From positions 186,001 through 250,000 of the forward strand of contig JACKNO010000003.1 of the NCBI GenBank assembly GCA_024234815.1: 64,000 bases of DNA, written 5' to 3'. Position numbers and translations under genes: made by a program. The notes beneath the pieces were generated by a model. It was not told where the DNA came from, ran no database searches, and saw only the letters and a program-made list of their open reading frames with translations. This document shows positions 54,790-62,937 of the stretch, piece after piece. Origin of the DNA: Pseudomonadales bacterium. GTDB taxonomy: Bacteria > Pseudomonadota > Gammaproteobacteria > Pseudomonadales > Halieaceae. The number at the start of each line of letters is the position of its first letter. Position 1 is the first letter of the stretch.

Positions 54790-55821
54790 CTAGGTCGTAC
54801 CGCGCTCCCTGGCCATATCCAGCGCGAGATCCTCAATCATATCCTCCTGGCCGCCGACGGTGCGGCGCCGACCCAGTTCCACCAGGATGTCCCGCGATGA
54901 CAGCTTGTATTTCTCGGCACTGCGCTTGGCAAACAACAGGAAGGATGAATACACCCCCGCATAACCCAGGGTAAGCGCATCCCGGTCGACACGCACCAGG
55001 TGGTCCATCAGGGGCACGACCTTGTCCTCGGCGATATCCATGGCCTTGAACAGGTCCACCCCCGTCTCCACACCCATGCGCTCACAGACGGCGATAAACA
55101 CTTCCAGCGGCGTGTTGCCCGCCCCCGCGCCCAGCCCGGCAAGCGAGCCATCGATGCGGTTGGCGCCGGCATCCACCGCCGCCAGCGAGTTGGCGATACC
55201 CATCGCCAGGTTGTGGTGCCCGTGAAAGCCCAGTTCAGTGTCCGGCTTGAGTTCCGCCCGCGCCAGCGCGACCCGGGCAGTGACATCGTCGGGCAGCATA
55301 TAGCCCGCGGAGTCTGTGATATACACGCAATTAGCGCCGTAGCTCTCCATCAGTTTCAGTTGCGCCACCAGCTCGTCAGCCTCGATCATATGCGCCATCA
55401 TCAGGAAACCGACGCGATCCAGCCCCTTGATCTGTGACGCCATGCTCAGGTGCTGCTCCGACACGTCCGCCTCGGTGCAATGGGTGGCGATACGGATGGT
55501 GGAGATACCGCAGTCAACCGCCATTTTCAGGTGATCCACGGTTCCGATGCCCGGCAGCAGCAGCGCTGACACCTTTGTGTTTTTCATTTCCTTGCAAACC
55601 GCGGTGAGGTATTCCTCGTCGGACGCCGCCGGAAAACCGTAGTTCACGCTGGCTCCGCCCAGGCCATCCCCGTGGGTTACCTCGATCAGGGGTATGCCCG
55701 CCGCGTCCATGGCTTTGGCGATGTCGACCATCTGCGCGACTGTTATCTGGTGGCGCTTGGGATGCATACCGTCCCGCAGGCACATATCGTGGACGGTGAT
55801 TTTCCTGCCTTGAAGATTCAT
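54790..55821 (-). CDS. dmpG: 4-hydroxy-2-oxovalerate aldolase (DmpG/HsaF-type)
   Basis: A 343-residue class II aldolase. ITVHDMCLRDGMHPKRHQIT is the metal/catalytic start (LRDGxH), and HGHHNLAMGIANSLAAVDAG and DGSLAGLGAGAGNTPLEVFI are the metal ligands and channel motifs. It splits 4-hydroxy-2-oxovalerate to pyruvate and acetaldehyde and physically channels acetaldehyde to its dehydrogenase partner. Last of three genes, 105 bp after the dehydrogenase gene. Symbol follows the Pseudomonas phenol pathway. Confidence 0.94.
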   Translation of the reverse strand: MNLQGRKITVHDMCLRDGMHPKRHQITVAQMVDIAKAMDAAGIPLIEVTHGDGLGGASVNYGFPAASDEEYLTAVCKEMKNTKVSALLLPGIGTVDHLKMAVDCGISTIRIATHCTEADVSEQHLSMASQIKGLDRVGFLMMAHMIEADELVAQLKLMESYGANCVYITDSAGYMLPDDVTARVALARAELKPDTELGFHGHHNLAMGIANSLAAVDAGANRIDGSLAGLGAGAGNTPLEVFIAVCERMGVETGVDLFKAMDIAEDKVVPLMDHLVRVDRDALTLGYAGVYSSFLLFAKRSAEKYKLSSRDILVELGRRRTVGGQEDMIEDLALDMARERGTT

Positions 55822-55926
55822 ATTCCTGCTCTCTCACTTGCGGGGGCGGATGGCTGACTGCTCCCCGGGTTGTTCAAAACGGTTTGCTGTCTGTCAGCAA
55901 ATAAACGTGTTTTCCAGGCCCCTGCC

Positions 55927-56844
55927 TCAGGCGGCCGCAGTCGCGGCGGGCACGAAATTTCCCGCGAGAATTTCTTCGGCGTACATCTCGGCGGTGCGCA
56001 GTCCGGCCGCGGTCATTATGTCCAGGTTGCCGGCGTATTTTGGCAGGAAGTCGCCCAGCCCCTCCACTTCCATGTATATCGACACCCGCTTGCCATCGAA
56101 CACGGGCCCGTTCTTCAGGACGTAACCCGGCACATATTTCTGCACTTCCTCGATCATCTCCAGTACCGAGCGGGTGATCGCCGCCTGGTCAGGCTCATCC
56201 ACTGTCAGGCAGTGCACTGTATCGCGCATGATCAGCGGCGGCTCCGCCGGGTTGATAACAATGATCGCCTTGCCGCTCGCCGCGCCGCCAACCTTCTCTA
56301 TGCCGCTGGCGGTGGTGCGGGTAAATTCGTCGATATTCTTGCGGGTGCCGGGCCCCGCCGATTTACTGCTGACGGTGGCCACGATCTCGCCGTAAGCCAC
56401 GGCCTGCACCCGGCTCACCGCTGCCACCAGGGGAATCGTCGCCTGGCCGCCGCAGGTCACCATGTTCACGTTCATGGCCCTGGCCGCCACCGCGTCCGCA
56501 AGGTTTACCGGCGGCACGCAAAAGGGACCGATTGCCGCCGGGGTCAGGTCGATCATGACGGCGCCCTGCTCATTCACTTTGCGGCTGTTCTCGGCATGAA
56601 CGTAGGCGGATGTGGCATCAAAGCAGATCTGCACGCCATCGGCTTGCATGGTCGGCAGCATGCCATCGACGCCGTCGGAGCTTGTTTTCAGGCCCATTTC
56701 ACGCGCCCGCTTCAGTCCGGGCGAGTCGGACTCCACACCCACCATCCACACCGGCTCGATGGTTTCACTGCGCATGGCTTTCATCAGCAGGTCGGTGCCG
56801 ATATTGCCAGGGCCGATGATGGCGGCTTTTACTTTTTTGTTCAT
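55927..56844 (-). CDS. dmpF: Acetaldehyde dehydrogenase, acylating (DmpF/HsaG-type)
   Basis: A 305-residue enzyme converting acetaldehyde, NAD and CoA to acetyl-CoA. KVKAAIIGPGNIGTDLLMKA is the NAD motif, and NMVTCGGQATIPLVAAVSRV has the catalytic Cys. DEFTRTTASGIEKVGGA and the tail (DIMTAAGLRTAEMYAEEIL) are typical. It pairs with the aldolase gene next door. I start at MNKKVKAAII (56844), not at the longer frame that runs into a repeat region. Long gap upstream (56845-57315) contains inverted repeats. Confidence 0.94.
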   Translation of the reverse strand: MNKKVKAAIIGPGNIGTDLLMKAMRSETIEPVWMVGVESDSPGLKRAREMGLKTSSDGVDGMLPTMQADGVQICFDATSAYVHAENSRKVNEQGAVMIDLTPAAIGPFCVPPVNLADAVAARAMNVNMVTCGGQATIPLVAAVSRVQAVAYGEIVATVSSKSAGPGTRKNIDEFTRTTASGIEKVGGAASGKAIIVINPAEPPLIMRDTVHCLTVDEPDQAAITRSVLEMIEEVQKYVPGYVLKNGPVFDGKRVSIYMEVEGLGDFLPKYAGNLDIMTAAGLRTAEMYAEEILAGNFVPAATAAA

Positions 56845-56956
56845 GTTGGTTCTCTCGTGGTTCTCTTGTCGTTCTCGGAAATACCGGGTCAACGTGTTTG
56901 TTTAAATAATCTCCCGCACCAATCGGCGCAGCTACAGGGTAGTCTAGCCCAAGACA

Positions 56957-57248
56957 CGCCGTGAATACGTCCATGTAGGCTCGCTGCAGCCATCCATGGC
57001 TGCAGACGGTCTTGGTCCAGACTACCCTGCATCTACGCCTGGCCACGTGCTTACTATCTGGTATTGTCTTCCTGACATTAATATTGCCTGTGTACTTACC
57101 AACATCGGTGCTCTTGTCACCAGATTACGCGCACCAAGCTGAGAGAGTGTGGCCGATAGTGTGGCACCGGATCGTTGGAGGCCATGGAGAGCCTGCCCCG
57201 CTTTACCGGGTATGGCCGACACGAGCCTACATGGATGTATTTACGGCG
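56957..57248. repeat. Outer inverted repeat pair, 27-bp arms
   Basis: The arm 56957-56983 (starts CGCCGTGAATACGTCC, ends GTAGGCTCG) matches the reverse complement of 57222-57248 (starts CGAGCCTACATGG) at 25 of 27 positions by eye. The two arms are 238 bp apart. A CTGCAGCCATCCATGGCTGCAG palindrome-like segment follows the first arm. Confidence 0.8.
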
Positions 57249-57279
57249 GGTCCGGTGATGCACTATCGGCCACGCTCTC
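57143..57279. repeat. Inner inverted repeat pair, 19-bp arms
   Basis: GAGAGTGTGGCCGATAGTG (57143-57161) against CACTATCGGCCACGCTCTC (57261-57279), 18 of 19 matching. It interlocks with the outer pair, so the right-hand arms lie within 30 bp of each other. Confidence 0.85.
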
Positions 57280-57315
57280 GCCTACCAGAAGCAATCCACG
57301 TCAAACCATTACAAG

Positions 57316-58104
57316 TCACACAAACCGACAACTACACCCGCCAATACCATCGATCTCCAGCGACATCTCATCCCCGGCTACCACCGGAATCAACGGCGCC
57401 AGCGAACCCGACAAAATCACCTCTCCCGCCTTGAACGGAATCCCGAACTCGCCGAGCGTGTTGGCCAGCCAGGCGACGGCGGTCAGGGGGTTGCCCTGCA
57501 CCGCGCTGCCAAGCCCCTCCGAGTGGCGCTCCCCATTCTTGTAGATCGTCATCTTCAGCGCCGGCAGATCAAAATCCCGCGGGTCCACCTCATTGCGGCC
57601 AAAAACATAAACACCACAGGAAGCGTTATCCGCCACCGTATCCTGGATCCTGATTTTCCAGTCATCGATACGCGAATCGACAATCTCGAAACAGGGCATG
57701 ATGGTGGCGGTGGCGTCCAGCACATCCTGCTCGGTAACACCCGGGCCCTGCAGGTCCTTGCGCAGGCGAAAAGCGATTTCACCCTCCGCCCTGGGCTGGA
57801 TAAGCTTGTTGGCGATCGGGATATCGGCGCCGTCGGGATACTCCATGACGTCCGTCAGAAAACCGAAGTCCGGCTGGAACACGCCGAGCATGTCCTGCAC
57901 CGGCTTGCTGGTGACACCGATCTTCTTGCCGACCAGCCGCTCCCCGGCGTTGAGGCGACGGGCCAGGAACACCTGGGAAATGCGGTAGGCATCCTCGATG
58001 GTGATGTCGGGGTCGGTGCTGGTCAGGGGGGGCAGGGTCCGGCGCTCGCAGAGCGCGTCATACAGGGCATCGCCGTAGTGCTGGATTTTCTCCGGGTTCA
58101 TCAT
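57316..58104 (-). CDS. 2-oxopent-4-enoate hydratase-type enzyme (2-keto-4-pentenoate hydratase family)
   Basis: A 262-residue fumarylacetoacetase-fold enzyme. RLVGKKIGVTSKPVQDMLGV and FGFLTDVMEYPDGADIP are the active-site loop. LIQPRAEGEIAFRLRKDLQG with EGEIAF and CFEIVDSRIDDWKI are the metal ligands. It hydrates 2-oxopent-4-enoate to 4-hydroxy-2-oxovalerate, the substrate of the aldolase in the same cluster. 4-oxalocrotonate decarboxylase is the alternative within the family. Start at 58104 with TGAGG just upstream. Divergent from the GntR gene. Confidence 0.85.
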   Translation of the reverse strand: MMNPEKIQHYGDALYDALCERRTLPPLTSTDPDITIEDAYRISQVFLARRLNAGERLVGKKIGVTSKPVQDMLGVFQPDFGFLTDVMEYPDGADIPIANKLIQPRAEGEIAFRLRKDLQGPGVTEQDVLDATATIMPCFEIVDSRIDDWKIRIQDTVADNASCGVYVFGRNEVDPRDFDLPALKMTIYKNGERHSEGLGSAVQGNPLTAVAWLANTLGEFGIPFKAGEVILSGSLAPLIPVVAGDEMSLEIDGIGGCSCRFV

Positions 58105-58199
58105 TGCCCTCAGATCTGGATTCCCATAGACTCCGGCAATAATATATATATTTTTAGTCCTAACAAGTATTTTATCGATATTTTTCGCGGAGCCTGTCC

Positions 58200-58892
58200 A
58201 TGCCTGACATCCCACCCGAGACCGCCCTCGCCGCTGCCGGGCATCGCACGCTCAGCGACCAGGCCTATGCCCGGCTGCGTCATGATGTGATCCAGGGGAC
58301 ATTCCCGCCCGGGGCCAGGCTCGGTATAGAACAGCTGCGCAGCGTGTACGCGGTGGGCGCCACGCCGCTGCGGGAAGCCCTGCACCGACTCAGCGCCGAG
58401 GGCTTCGCGGTGGTGGAGGGGCAGCGCGGTTTCCGGGTGGCCGACATTTCGGTCCGCGAGTTGCGCGAATTGACCGAACTGCGCATCGTGATCGAGGGGC
58501 TGGCCCTGCGCGAGAGCGTGGAACAGGCCAACGATGACTGGGAATCACGGGTCGTGGCGGCGTTTCATCACCTGCAGAAAGTGGAGAAACAGGGTGAGCC
58601 GGACCCGGCACTGTGGGAGGCGCGCAATAAGGAGTTCCACCTGGCGCTGATCAGCCAGTGCCAATCGCGCTGGTTGATGCGCATCTATGAATTACTGTAC
58701 GACCAGCACCGGCGCTATCGGGTACTCGCCCGCATGGACCGGGCGGACCGGGATATCCACGGCGAGCATGTCGCGATGATGGAGGCGGCCCTGGCGCGGG
58801 ACATCGAAAAGCTGCTGGAATGCCACGAGGCGCATATCAGGAATACCGTGTCGGCACTGGAGCACAGGCTGCTTTTGGACAGCGATGATTGA
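58200..58892 (+). CDS. GntR-family regulator, FCD (FadR C-terminal domain) type
   Basis: A 230-residue regulator. The N-terminal winged helix runs from RTLSDQAYARLRHDVIQGTF through PGARLGIEQLRSVYAVGATP to REALHRLSAEGFAVVEGQRGF. The FCD ligand domain follows: LTELRIVIEGLALRESV, ALWEARNKEFHLALIS (Asp/His metal site), HRRYRVLARMDR, and IHGEHVAMMEAALARD. It diverges from the hydratase gene with 95 bp between and probably represses the aromatic or steroid side-chain lower pathway until a keto-acid appears. Confidence 0.9.
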   Translation: MPDIPPETALAAAGHRTLSDQAYARLRHDVIQGTFPPGARLGIEQLRSVYAVGATPLREALHRLSAEGFAVVEGQRGFRVADISVRELRELTELRIVIEGLALRESVEQANDDWESRVVAAFHHLQKVEKQGEPDPALWEARNKEFHLALISQCQSRWLMRIYELLYDQHRRYRVLARMDRADRDIHGEHVAMMEAALARDIEKLLECHEAHIRNTVSALEHRLLLDSDD

Positions 58893-58909
58893 CTGCTGGC
58901 CGGCGCGGT

Positions 58910-59767
58910 TCAATACACCAGTTCCACCCAGCGCTGGCCGGCCTTCAGTTCCGCCTTGCGCCGCGCCCATTGCTCACTGGAGCCGAGCATGCGACCGAAC
59001 ACGCGGTCCAGCGTCTCCAGGATATCGGCCCGGCCCGCCACGTAGACCCGGGTATGGGGGTTTTCCAGCATGGACAGGATTTCCTCCGAGCGCTCTTCCA
59101 GGGCGTAGTCCATGGCGATGGGGTCGGCCCAGTCGGGCCGGGGGCTCAGGGCCTTGAAGGCCTCGAAGGTCGCCTGGTCGTAGTACTGGGTGAAGTCGTC
59201 CTTCTCCTCGTTCATGTAGAGCATTTCCAGGCCGCTCTGGGCGCCGTAGAACAGGCGCACCCTGCCCTGCCAGTCGGCCACGTCCTCGTAGATATGCTTG
59301 ATCAGCGCCCTGAACGGTGCGATTCCCGTGCCCATGCCGATCAGCAACAGATCGGTATTTTTATCCTGCGGCACTTCGAATGGAATGCCGAAAGGACCGT
59401 TGATGGTGATGGTGTCGCCCTCCTTGAGGTCGCACAGGTAATTGGAAGAAATACCCTCGTAGAGCTCGCCGCTGTACTCGTCGATGTAGTTACAGCGCTT
59501 CACGCACAGGGTGACCCGCGGTTTGCCGCCGCCCGCCGGGGCGGTATCGGCAACGCTGTACAGGCGGAAGTGGTGCTTGTGCCCCTGCGGATGATCGCCC
59601 GAGACGATCACGCCGATGCTCTGCCCGGGCTGGTAGTCAAAATGTTCGCGGTCCACTTCCAGCACGATCTCCCGCACCTCCTCGCGCGAACCGGGAGGCG
59701 TAATCCTCTGGGTGGACAACACGCGGGCGCTGTAGGAGCTGCCGGTATCAAAGTCTTCAAGGCGCAT
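58910..59767 (-). CDS. Plant-type ferredoxin-NADP+ reductase at the end of the Rnf operon
   Basis: A 285-residue FNR. HFRLYSVAD is the FAD RxYS motif, CVKRCNYIDEYSGELYEGIS and SNYLCDLKEGDTITINGPFG the next FAD contacts, and LLLIGMGTGIAPFRALIKHI the NADP GxGTGxxP motif. YVAGRADILETLDRVFGRML and a terminal WVELVY with aromatic end match plant/cyanobacterial-type FNR. Its start overlaps the small Cys-rich gene by 11 bp, so it belongs to the Rnf operon. It may pass electrons between NADPH and ferredoxin linked to Rnf. Confidence 0.87.
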   Translation of the reverse strand: MRLEDFDTGSSYSARVLSTQRITPPGSREEVREIVLEVDREHFDYQPGQSIGVIVSGDHPQGHKHHFRLYSVADTAPAGGGKPRVTLCVKRCNYIDEYSGELYEGISSNYLCDLKEGDTITINGPFGIPFEVPQDKNTDLLLIGMGTGIAPFRALIKHIYEDVADWQGRVRLFYGAQSGLEMLYMNEEKDDFTQYYDQATFEAFKALSPRPDWADPIAMDYALEERSEEILSMLENPHTRVYVAGRADILETLDRVFGRMLGSSEQWARRKAELKAGQRWVELVY

Positions 59768-59990
59768 GGTTGGTGATCTCCTTCGGATGAATGGGTCGCT
59801 GCTGCTCAGCGCTGCGTTCGCAGCCGGCGGGGCCACAGTTGCAGCCGTGGCAGCCACTGCGGCCAGCCAGGGCGTCACCCTGGCTGTCGGTCTGTTCGGG
59901 AAAATGACGCTGCCACAGGCGCTGCACCGCCAGCCAGGCAGCGCTGATGATGATCATGCCGGCGACAGCGGTGAGAAACGCACTCAACAT
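59757..59990 (-). CDS. Small Cys-rich single-pass membrane protein in the Rnf operon
   Basis: A 77-residue protein. The N-terminal helix LSAFLTAVAGMIIISAAWLA crosses the membrane; the tail carries C-H-G-C-N-C-G-P-A-G-C, four close cysteines suited to binding iron or an Fe-S cluster. It follows rnfA after 4 bp and overlaps the FNR gene by 11 bp. NqrM, a small membrane protein that delivers iron to the Na+-NQR homologue, has a similar layout, but the Cys spacing differs. I prefer the ATG at 59990 over an upstream TTG. Confidence 0.75.
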   Translation of the reverse strand: MLSAFLTAVAGMIIISAAWLAVQRLWQRHFPEQTDSQGDALAGRSGCHGCNCGPAGCERSAEQQRPIHPKEITNHAP

Positions 59991-59994
59991 GCGC

Positions 59995-60576
59995 TCACGC
60001 CCCCACGCCGGCAAAGCCCATGAAGGCCAGCGACAGAATACCGGCGATCATCAGGGTAAGAGCCGTCCCGCGCACCATGTCGGGCACCGTGGCCAGTTCC
60101 AGCTTCTCGCGGATACCCGCCATCAGGATCAGCGCCAGGGTGAAACCGCTGCCGGCTCCCAGTGCATAAACAATCGACTGCAGCAGGTTGTAGCCCTTGT
60201 TGGTCTGGAACAGGGCCAGCGCCAGGATCGCGCAATTGGTGGTGATCAAGGGCAGGAAAATACCCAGCGCCCGGAACAGGGCCGGACTCATTTTCTTGAT
60301 GAACATTTCCACCAGTTGCACCGTGGAGGCGATGACCACGATATAGGAAATCAGCTGCAGGTACGGGGCGTCTATCGCCACCAGCAGCTGGTGAATGCCA
60401 TAGGCGCAAACCGAGCTGACCAGCATGACAAAGCATACGGCGCCGCCCATGCGCGTGGCGGTCGCCAGCTTGCCGGAGACACCCAGGAACGGGCATATCC
60501 CGAGGAAGTAGGCCAACACGAAGTTATTCACCAGGCTGGCGTTGAGGAAGATGGTCCACAGGGAATCGTTATTCAC
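59995..60576 (-). CDS. rnfA: Rnf electron transport complex subunit A
   Basis: A 193-residue six-helix membrane subunit. LVNNFVLAYFLGICPFLGVS and FLPLITTNCAILALALFQTN carry the conserved Cys that, with those of RnfE, hold an intramembrane [2Fe-2S] cluster. The start GTG at 60576 overlaps the rnfE stop by 4 nt, hence coupled translation. Rnf couples ferredoxin/NADH electron transfer to ion pumping in the inner membrane. Confidence 0.94.
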   Translation of the reverse strand: MNNDSLWTIFLNASLVNNFVLAYFLGICPFLGVSGKLATATRMGGAVCFVMLVSSVCAYGIHQLLVAIDAPYLQLISYIVVIASTVQLVEMFIKKMSPALFRALGIFLPLITTNCAILALALFQTNKGYNLLQSIVYALGAGSGFTLALILMAGIREKLELATVPDMVRGTALTLMIAGILSLAFMGFAGVGA

Positions 60577-61229
60577 GGACTTGCCTCCGGCAGCGGCGTC
60601 GCGGCGGCCTGCTGGCGGGCCTTGAGGTGGTTGAACAGCAGCAGCCAGAGGGCGAGGGTGAAAAAGCCGCCGCTGGGCAGGATCATGACAATCCAGGGCT
60701 GGTAGCCCGCAGGGAACAGCGCGACCCCGAACAGGGAGCCATTGCCGAGAATTTCCCGCGCACAGCCGAGGCACAGCAGGGCGAAGGTAAAGCCAAGCCC
60801 CATGCCCAGTCCGTCGAGGACGGAGCGGCCGACACTGTTCTTCGAGGCGAAGGCTTCCGCCCGGCCCAGGATAAGGCAGTTCACTACGATCAGCGAAATG
60901 AAAGCCCCCAGGGCCCGGTGCAGGTCCAGGCTGATTGCCTGGATCAGGTAGTCCACCACCGTGACAAAGGTGGCGATGATGAGGATGAAGGTGGCGATTC
61001 GCACCTGGCGCGGGATGAAGTGGCGCAGCATCGATACCAGGGCATTCGATAACACCAGCACAAAGGTGGTCGCCAGGCCCATGGCCAGCGCGTTGATGCC
61101 CGAGTTGGTTACCGCCAGCACCGGGCACATGCCCAGCACCTGCACGAACACGGGGTTTTCCCGCCACAGCCCCTTGATGAATTCGTCGGTGGACGTGGTG
61201 GTATCCACGCGCCCTTTACTGTCCGTCAT
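60573..61229 (-). CDS. rnfE: Rnf electron transport complex subunit E
   Basis: A 218-residue membrane subunit, homologous to RnfA/NqrD. FIKGLWRENPVFVQVLGMCP and FISLIVVNCLILGRAEAFAS carry the two conserved Cys motifs; GLGMGLGFTFALLCLGCARE is the next typical helix. AAGGAGG lies 8 bp before the ATG at 61229. Overlaps rnfG by 14 bp and rnfA by 4 bp. Confidence 0.94.
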   Translation of the reverse strand: MTDSKGRVDTTTSTDEFIKGLWRENPVFVQVLGMCPVLAVTNSGINALAMGLATTFVLVLSNALVSMLRHFIPRQVRIATFILIIATFVTVVDYLIQAISLDLHRALGAFISLIVVNCLILGRAEAFASKNSVGRSVLDGLGMGLGFTFALLCLGCAREILGNGSLFGVALFPAGYQPWIVMILPSGGFFTLALWLLLFNHLKARQQAAATPLPEASP

Positions 61230-61920
61230 CGCTGCCACCTCCTTCGGCAAACTCGCCTTGCAGGCGGTAGACCAGCGGCACCCAGCGGGCGCTGCTGGCG
61301 CGCAGGATGGCGGCGATCGCCTTGGATGAAATGGTCGCGCCGGTGATGCCGTCGATCTGCGAGGGCAGTGTTTTACTTCCGCTCTTCACCGCCTCTATCG
61401 GCTGCAGCAGGGTCTGCTCGTCGTTTCCGAGAGAGACATCCAGGGCGCGAAAGTTGGCGAGGAAGGCCAGGTCCTTTTCAATTTTGTCACCGAGTCCCGG
61501 GGTTTCCTTGCTCGCGAGCACCTGCATGCCGACGATAGCCTGGCTCTGCGGTGCGTAGCCGTAGAGAATACGGATCACGTCCTGGTAGCCCATGCCCTGG
61601 GCCTCGATAGCGACACCGGCCAGGAGGCCATCCCCGGTGTAGCCGGCGTGCACCATCCTGCGCGGGTCGTCGCCCTCCACCGCGCGTCGAAAGTTGTCAT
61701 CAGCGGTCAGCACAAAGGACGCCCGGGATACCGCGCCGGGAAGCACCTGGAACACCGCCTGCTGCAGGGCCTCGGCCTCGTTGCGCGCAATGACGGGCAG
61801 GGTGAGCACGTACACCGACACAATCAGCAGGCCGCAGACAATACCCACACCCACCAGCGCCCGGTACAGGGGCCAGCTGGATGGCTGGGAGTGAGTGGCA
61901 TTGGCGTCCGCGCTGCTCAT
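61216..61920 (-). CDS. rnfG: Rnf electron transport complex subunit G
   Basis: A 234-residue periplasmic subunit with one N-terminal membrane helix (ALVGVGIVCGLLIVSVYVLT). The flavin attachment region is DGITGATISSKAIAAIL near 189, where FMN is bound through phosphate to the Thr of GAT by ApbE. GYAPQSQAIVGMQVLASKET precedes it. A 14-bp overlap with rnfE follows. Confidence 0.92.
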   Translation of the reverse strand: MSSADANATHSQPSSWPLYRALVGVGIVCGLLIVSVYVLTLPVIARNEAEALQQAVFQVLPGAVSRASFVLTADDNFRRAVEGDDPRRMVHAGYTGDGLLAGVAIEAQGMGYQDVIRILYGYAPQSQAIVGMQVLASKETPGLGDKIEKDLAFLANFRALDVSLGNDEQTLLQPIEAVKSGSKTLPSQIDGITGATISSKAIAAILRASSARWVPLVYRLQGEFAEGGGSDDGQ

Positions 61921-61923
61921 GGA

Positions 61924-62937
61924 TCAACTCTTGCCAACGCCGAATACGCGGGGCTGGATCAGGGCATCGATATGGGGTGATACGGCATTGGCCAGCAGGA
62001 TCGCATACATCACGCCCTCGGGCATGCCGCCCCAGAGGCGGATCACCGTAATCAGGCCGCCGATAAGCACGCCGTACACGACGCAGCCCGCGTTGGTGAC
62101 AGGCGAGGCCACCATGTCCGTGGCCATGAACACCGCGCCCAGCATCAAGCCGCCGGAAAACAGCATGAAACCCGGCGGCGGGTACTGCGCTGGAGCCAGC
62201 TGGTGAAGAATCCAGGCCAGCAGCGCCACCGTCAGCAGGATCGCCGCCGGGATGCGCCAGTTCAGCATTTTTCGCAGGGCGAGGTAAACGCCTCCGGCGA
62301 GAATAAGCAGCGCGCAGGTCTCACCGGCGGAGCCGCTGGTGAGACCCAGCAGCAGGTCCCCGGTGGCGGTGACCTGGCCGTCAAACTTGAACAGGGAGAG
62401 CGGCGTGGCGCCCGCGACGCCGTCGTAGACCGGGGCCGCGAACGGCACCGTGAAAGTACTGGCCGGCACCTCGGTAAAACGCTCCGGGGCGAGGGCGGGC
62501 ATCCAGCTTGTCATGGCCACCGGAAACGCCGCCTGCAGGAAAGCGCGCCCCACCAGCGCCGGGTTGAAGGCGTTATAGCCCAGCCCGCCGAACAGGAACT
62601 TTGCCATGGCCACGCCGATCATCCCGCCGCAGGCCACCATCCACAGGGGCAGGGCGGGCGGCAGCGTGAGGCCATAGAGCAGGCCGGTGATGGTTACCGA
62701 CCAGTCGCGCACGGTTGTCGGCGTGGCCGCCAGGCGACACAGCCAGTGCTCCGTGGCGACACAGGACAACACCGCCACCGCCAGCGTCAGCGCCGCGGCC
62801 AGGCCGAAACTGTAGATTGCGAACGCCGCCACCGGCAGCAGGGCATACACCACGTTGCGCATGATCACATCGACGCTGGCGCCGCTGCGGATGTGCGGCG
62901 AGCTGTGAATTTCGAGGGTGCGCCCGCGCTCGGTCAT
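61924..62937 (-). CDS. rnfD: Rnf electron transport complex subunit D
   Basis: A 337-residue membrane subunit. SSPHIRSGASVDVIMRNVVY opens it; GLGYNAFNPALVGRAFLQAA and GGLMLGAVFMATDMVASPVT are family blocks, and VAGATPLSLFKFDG contains the flavinylated Thr region (GAT). The start overlaps the rnfC stop by 4 nt (ATGA). The C-terminal tail LIQPRVFGVGKS is normal length. Confidence 0.93.
   Translation of the reverse strand: MTERGRTLEIHSSPHIRSGASVDVIMRNVVYALLPVAAFAIYSFGLAAALTLAVAVLSCVATEHWLCRLAATPTTVRDWSVTITGLLYGLTLPPALPLWMVACGGMIGVAMAKFLFGGLGYNAFNPALVGRAFLQAAFPVAMTSWMPALAPERFTEVPASTFTVPFAAPVYDGVAGATPLSLFKFDGQVTATGDLLLGLTSGSAGETCALLILAGGVYLALRKMLNWRIPAAILLTVALLAWILHQLAPAQYPPPGFMLFSGGLMLGAVFMATDMVASPVTNAGCVVYGVLIGGLITVIRLWGGMPEGVMYAILLANAVSPHIDALIQPRVFGVGKS

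Larger units (their letters stand above)
56845..57315. other. 470-bp gap with nested inverted repeats
   Basis: No gene between the hydratase and the dehydrogenase of the same pathway. It holds two inverted-repeat pairs (listed separately), one inside the other in mirror order. The sequence between has stop codons in all frames. It breaks what would otherwise be one operon. Confidence 0.6.
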
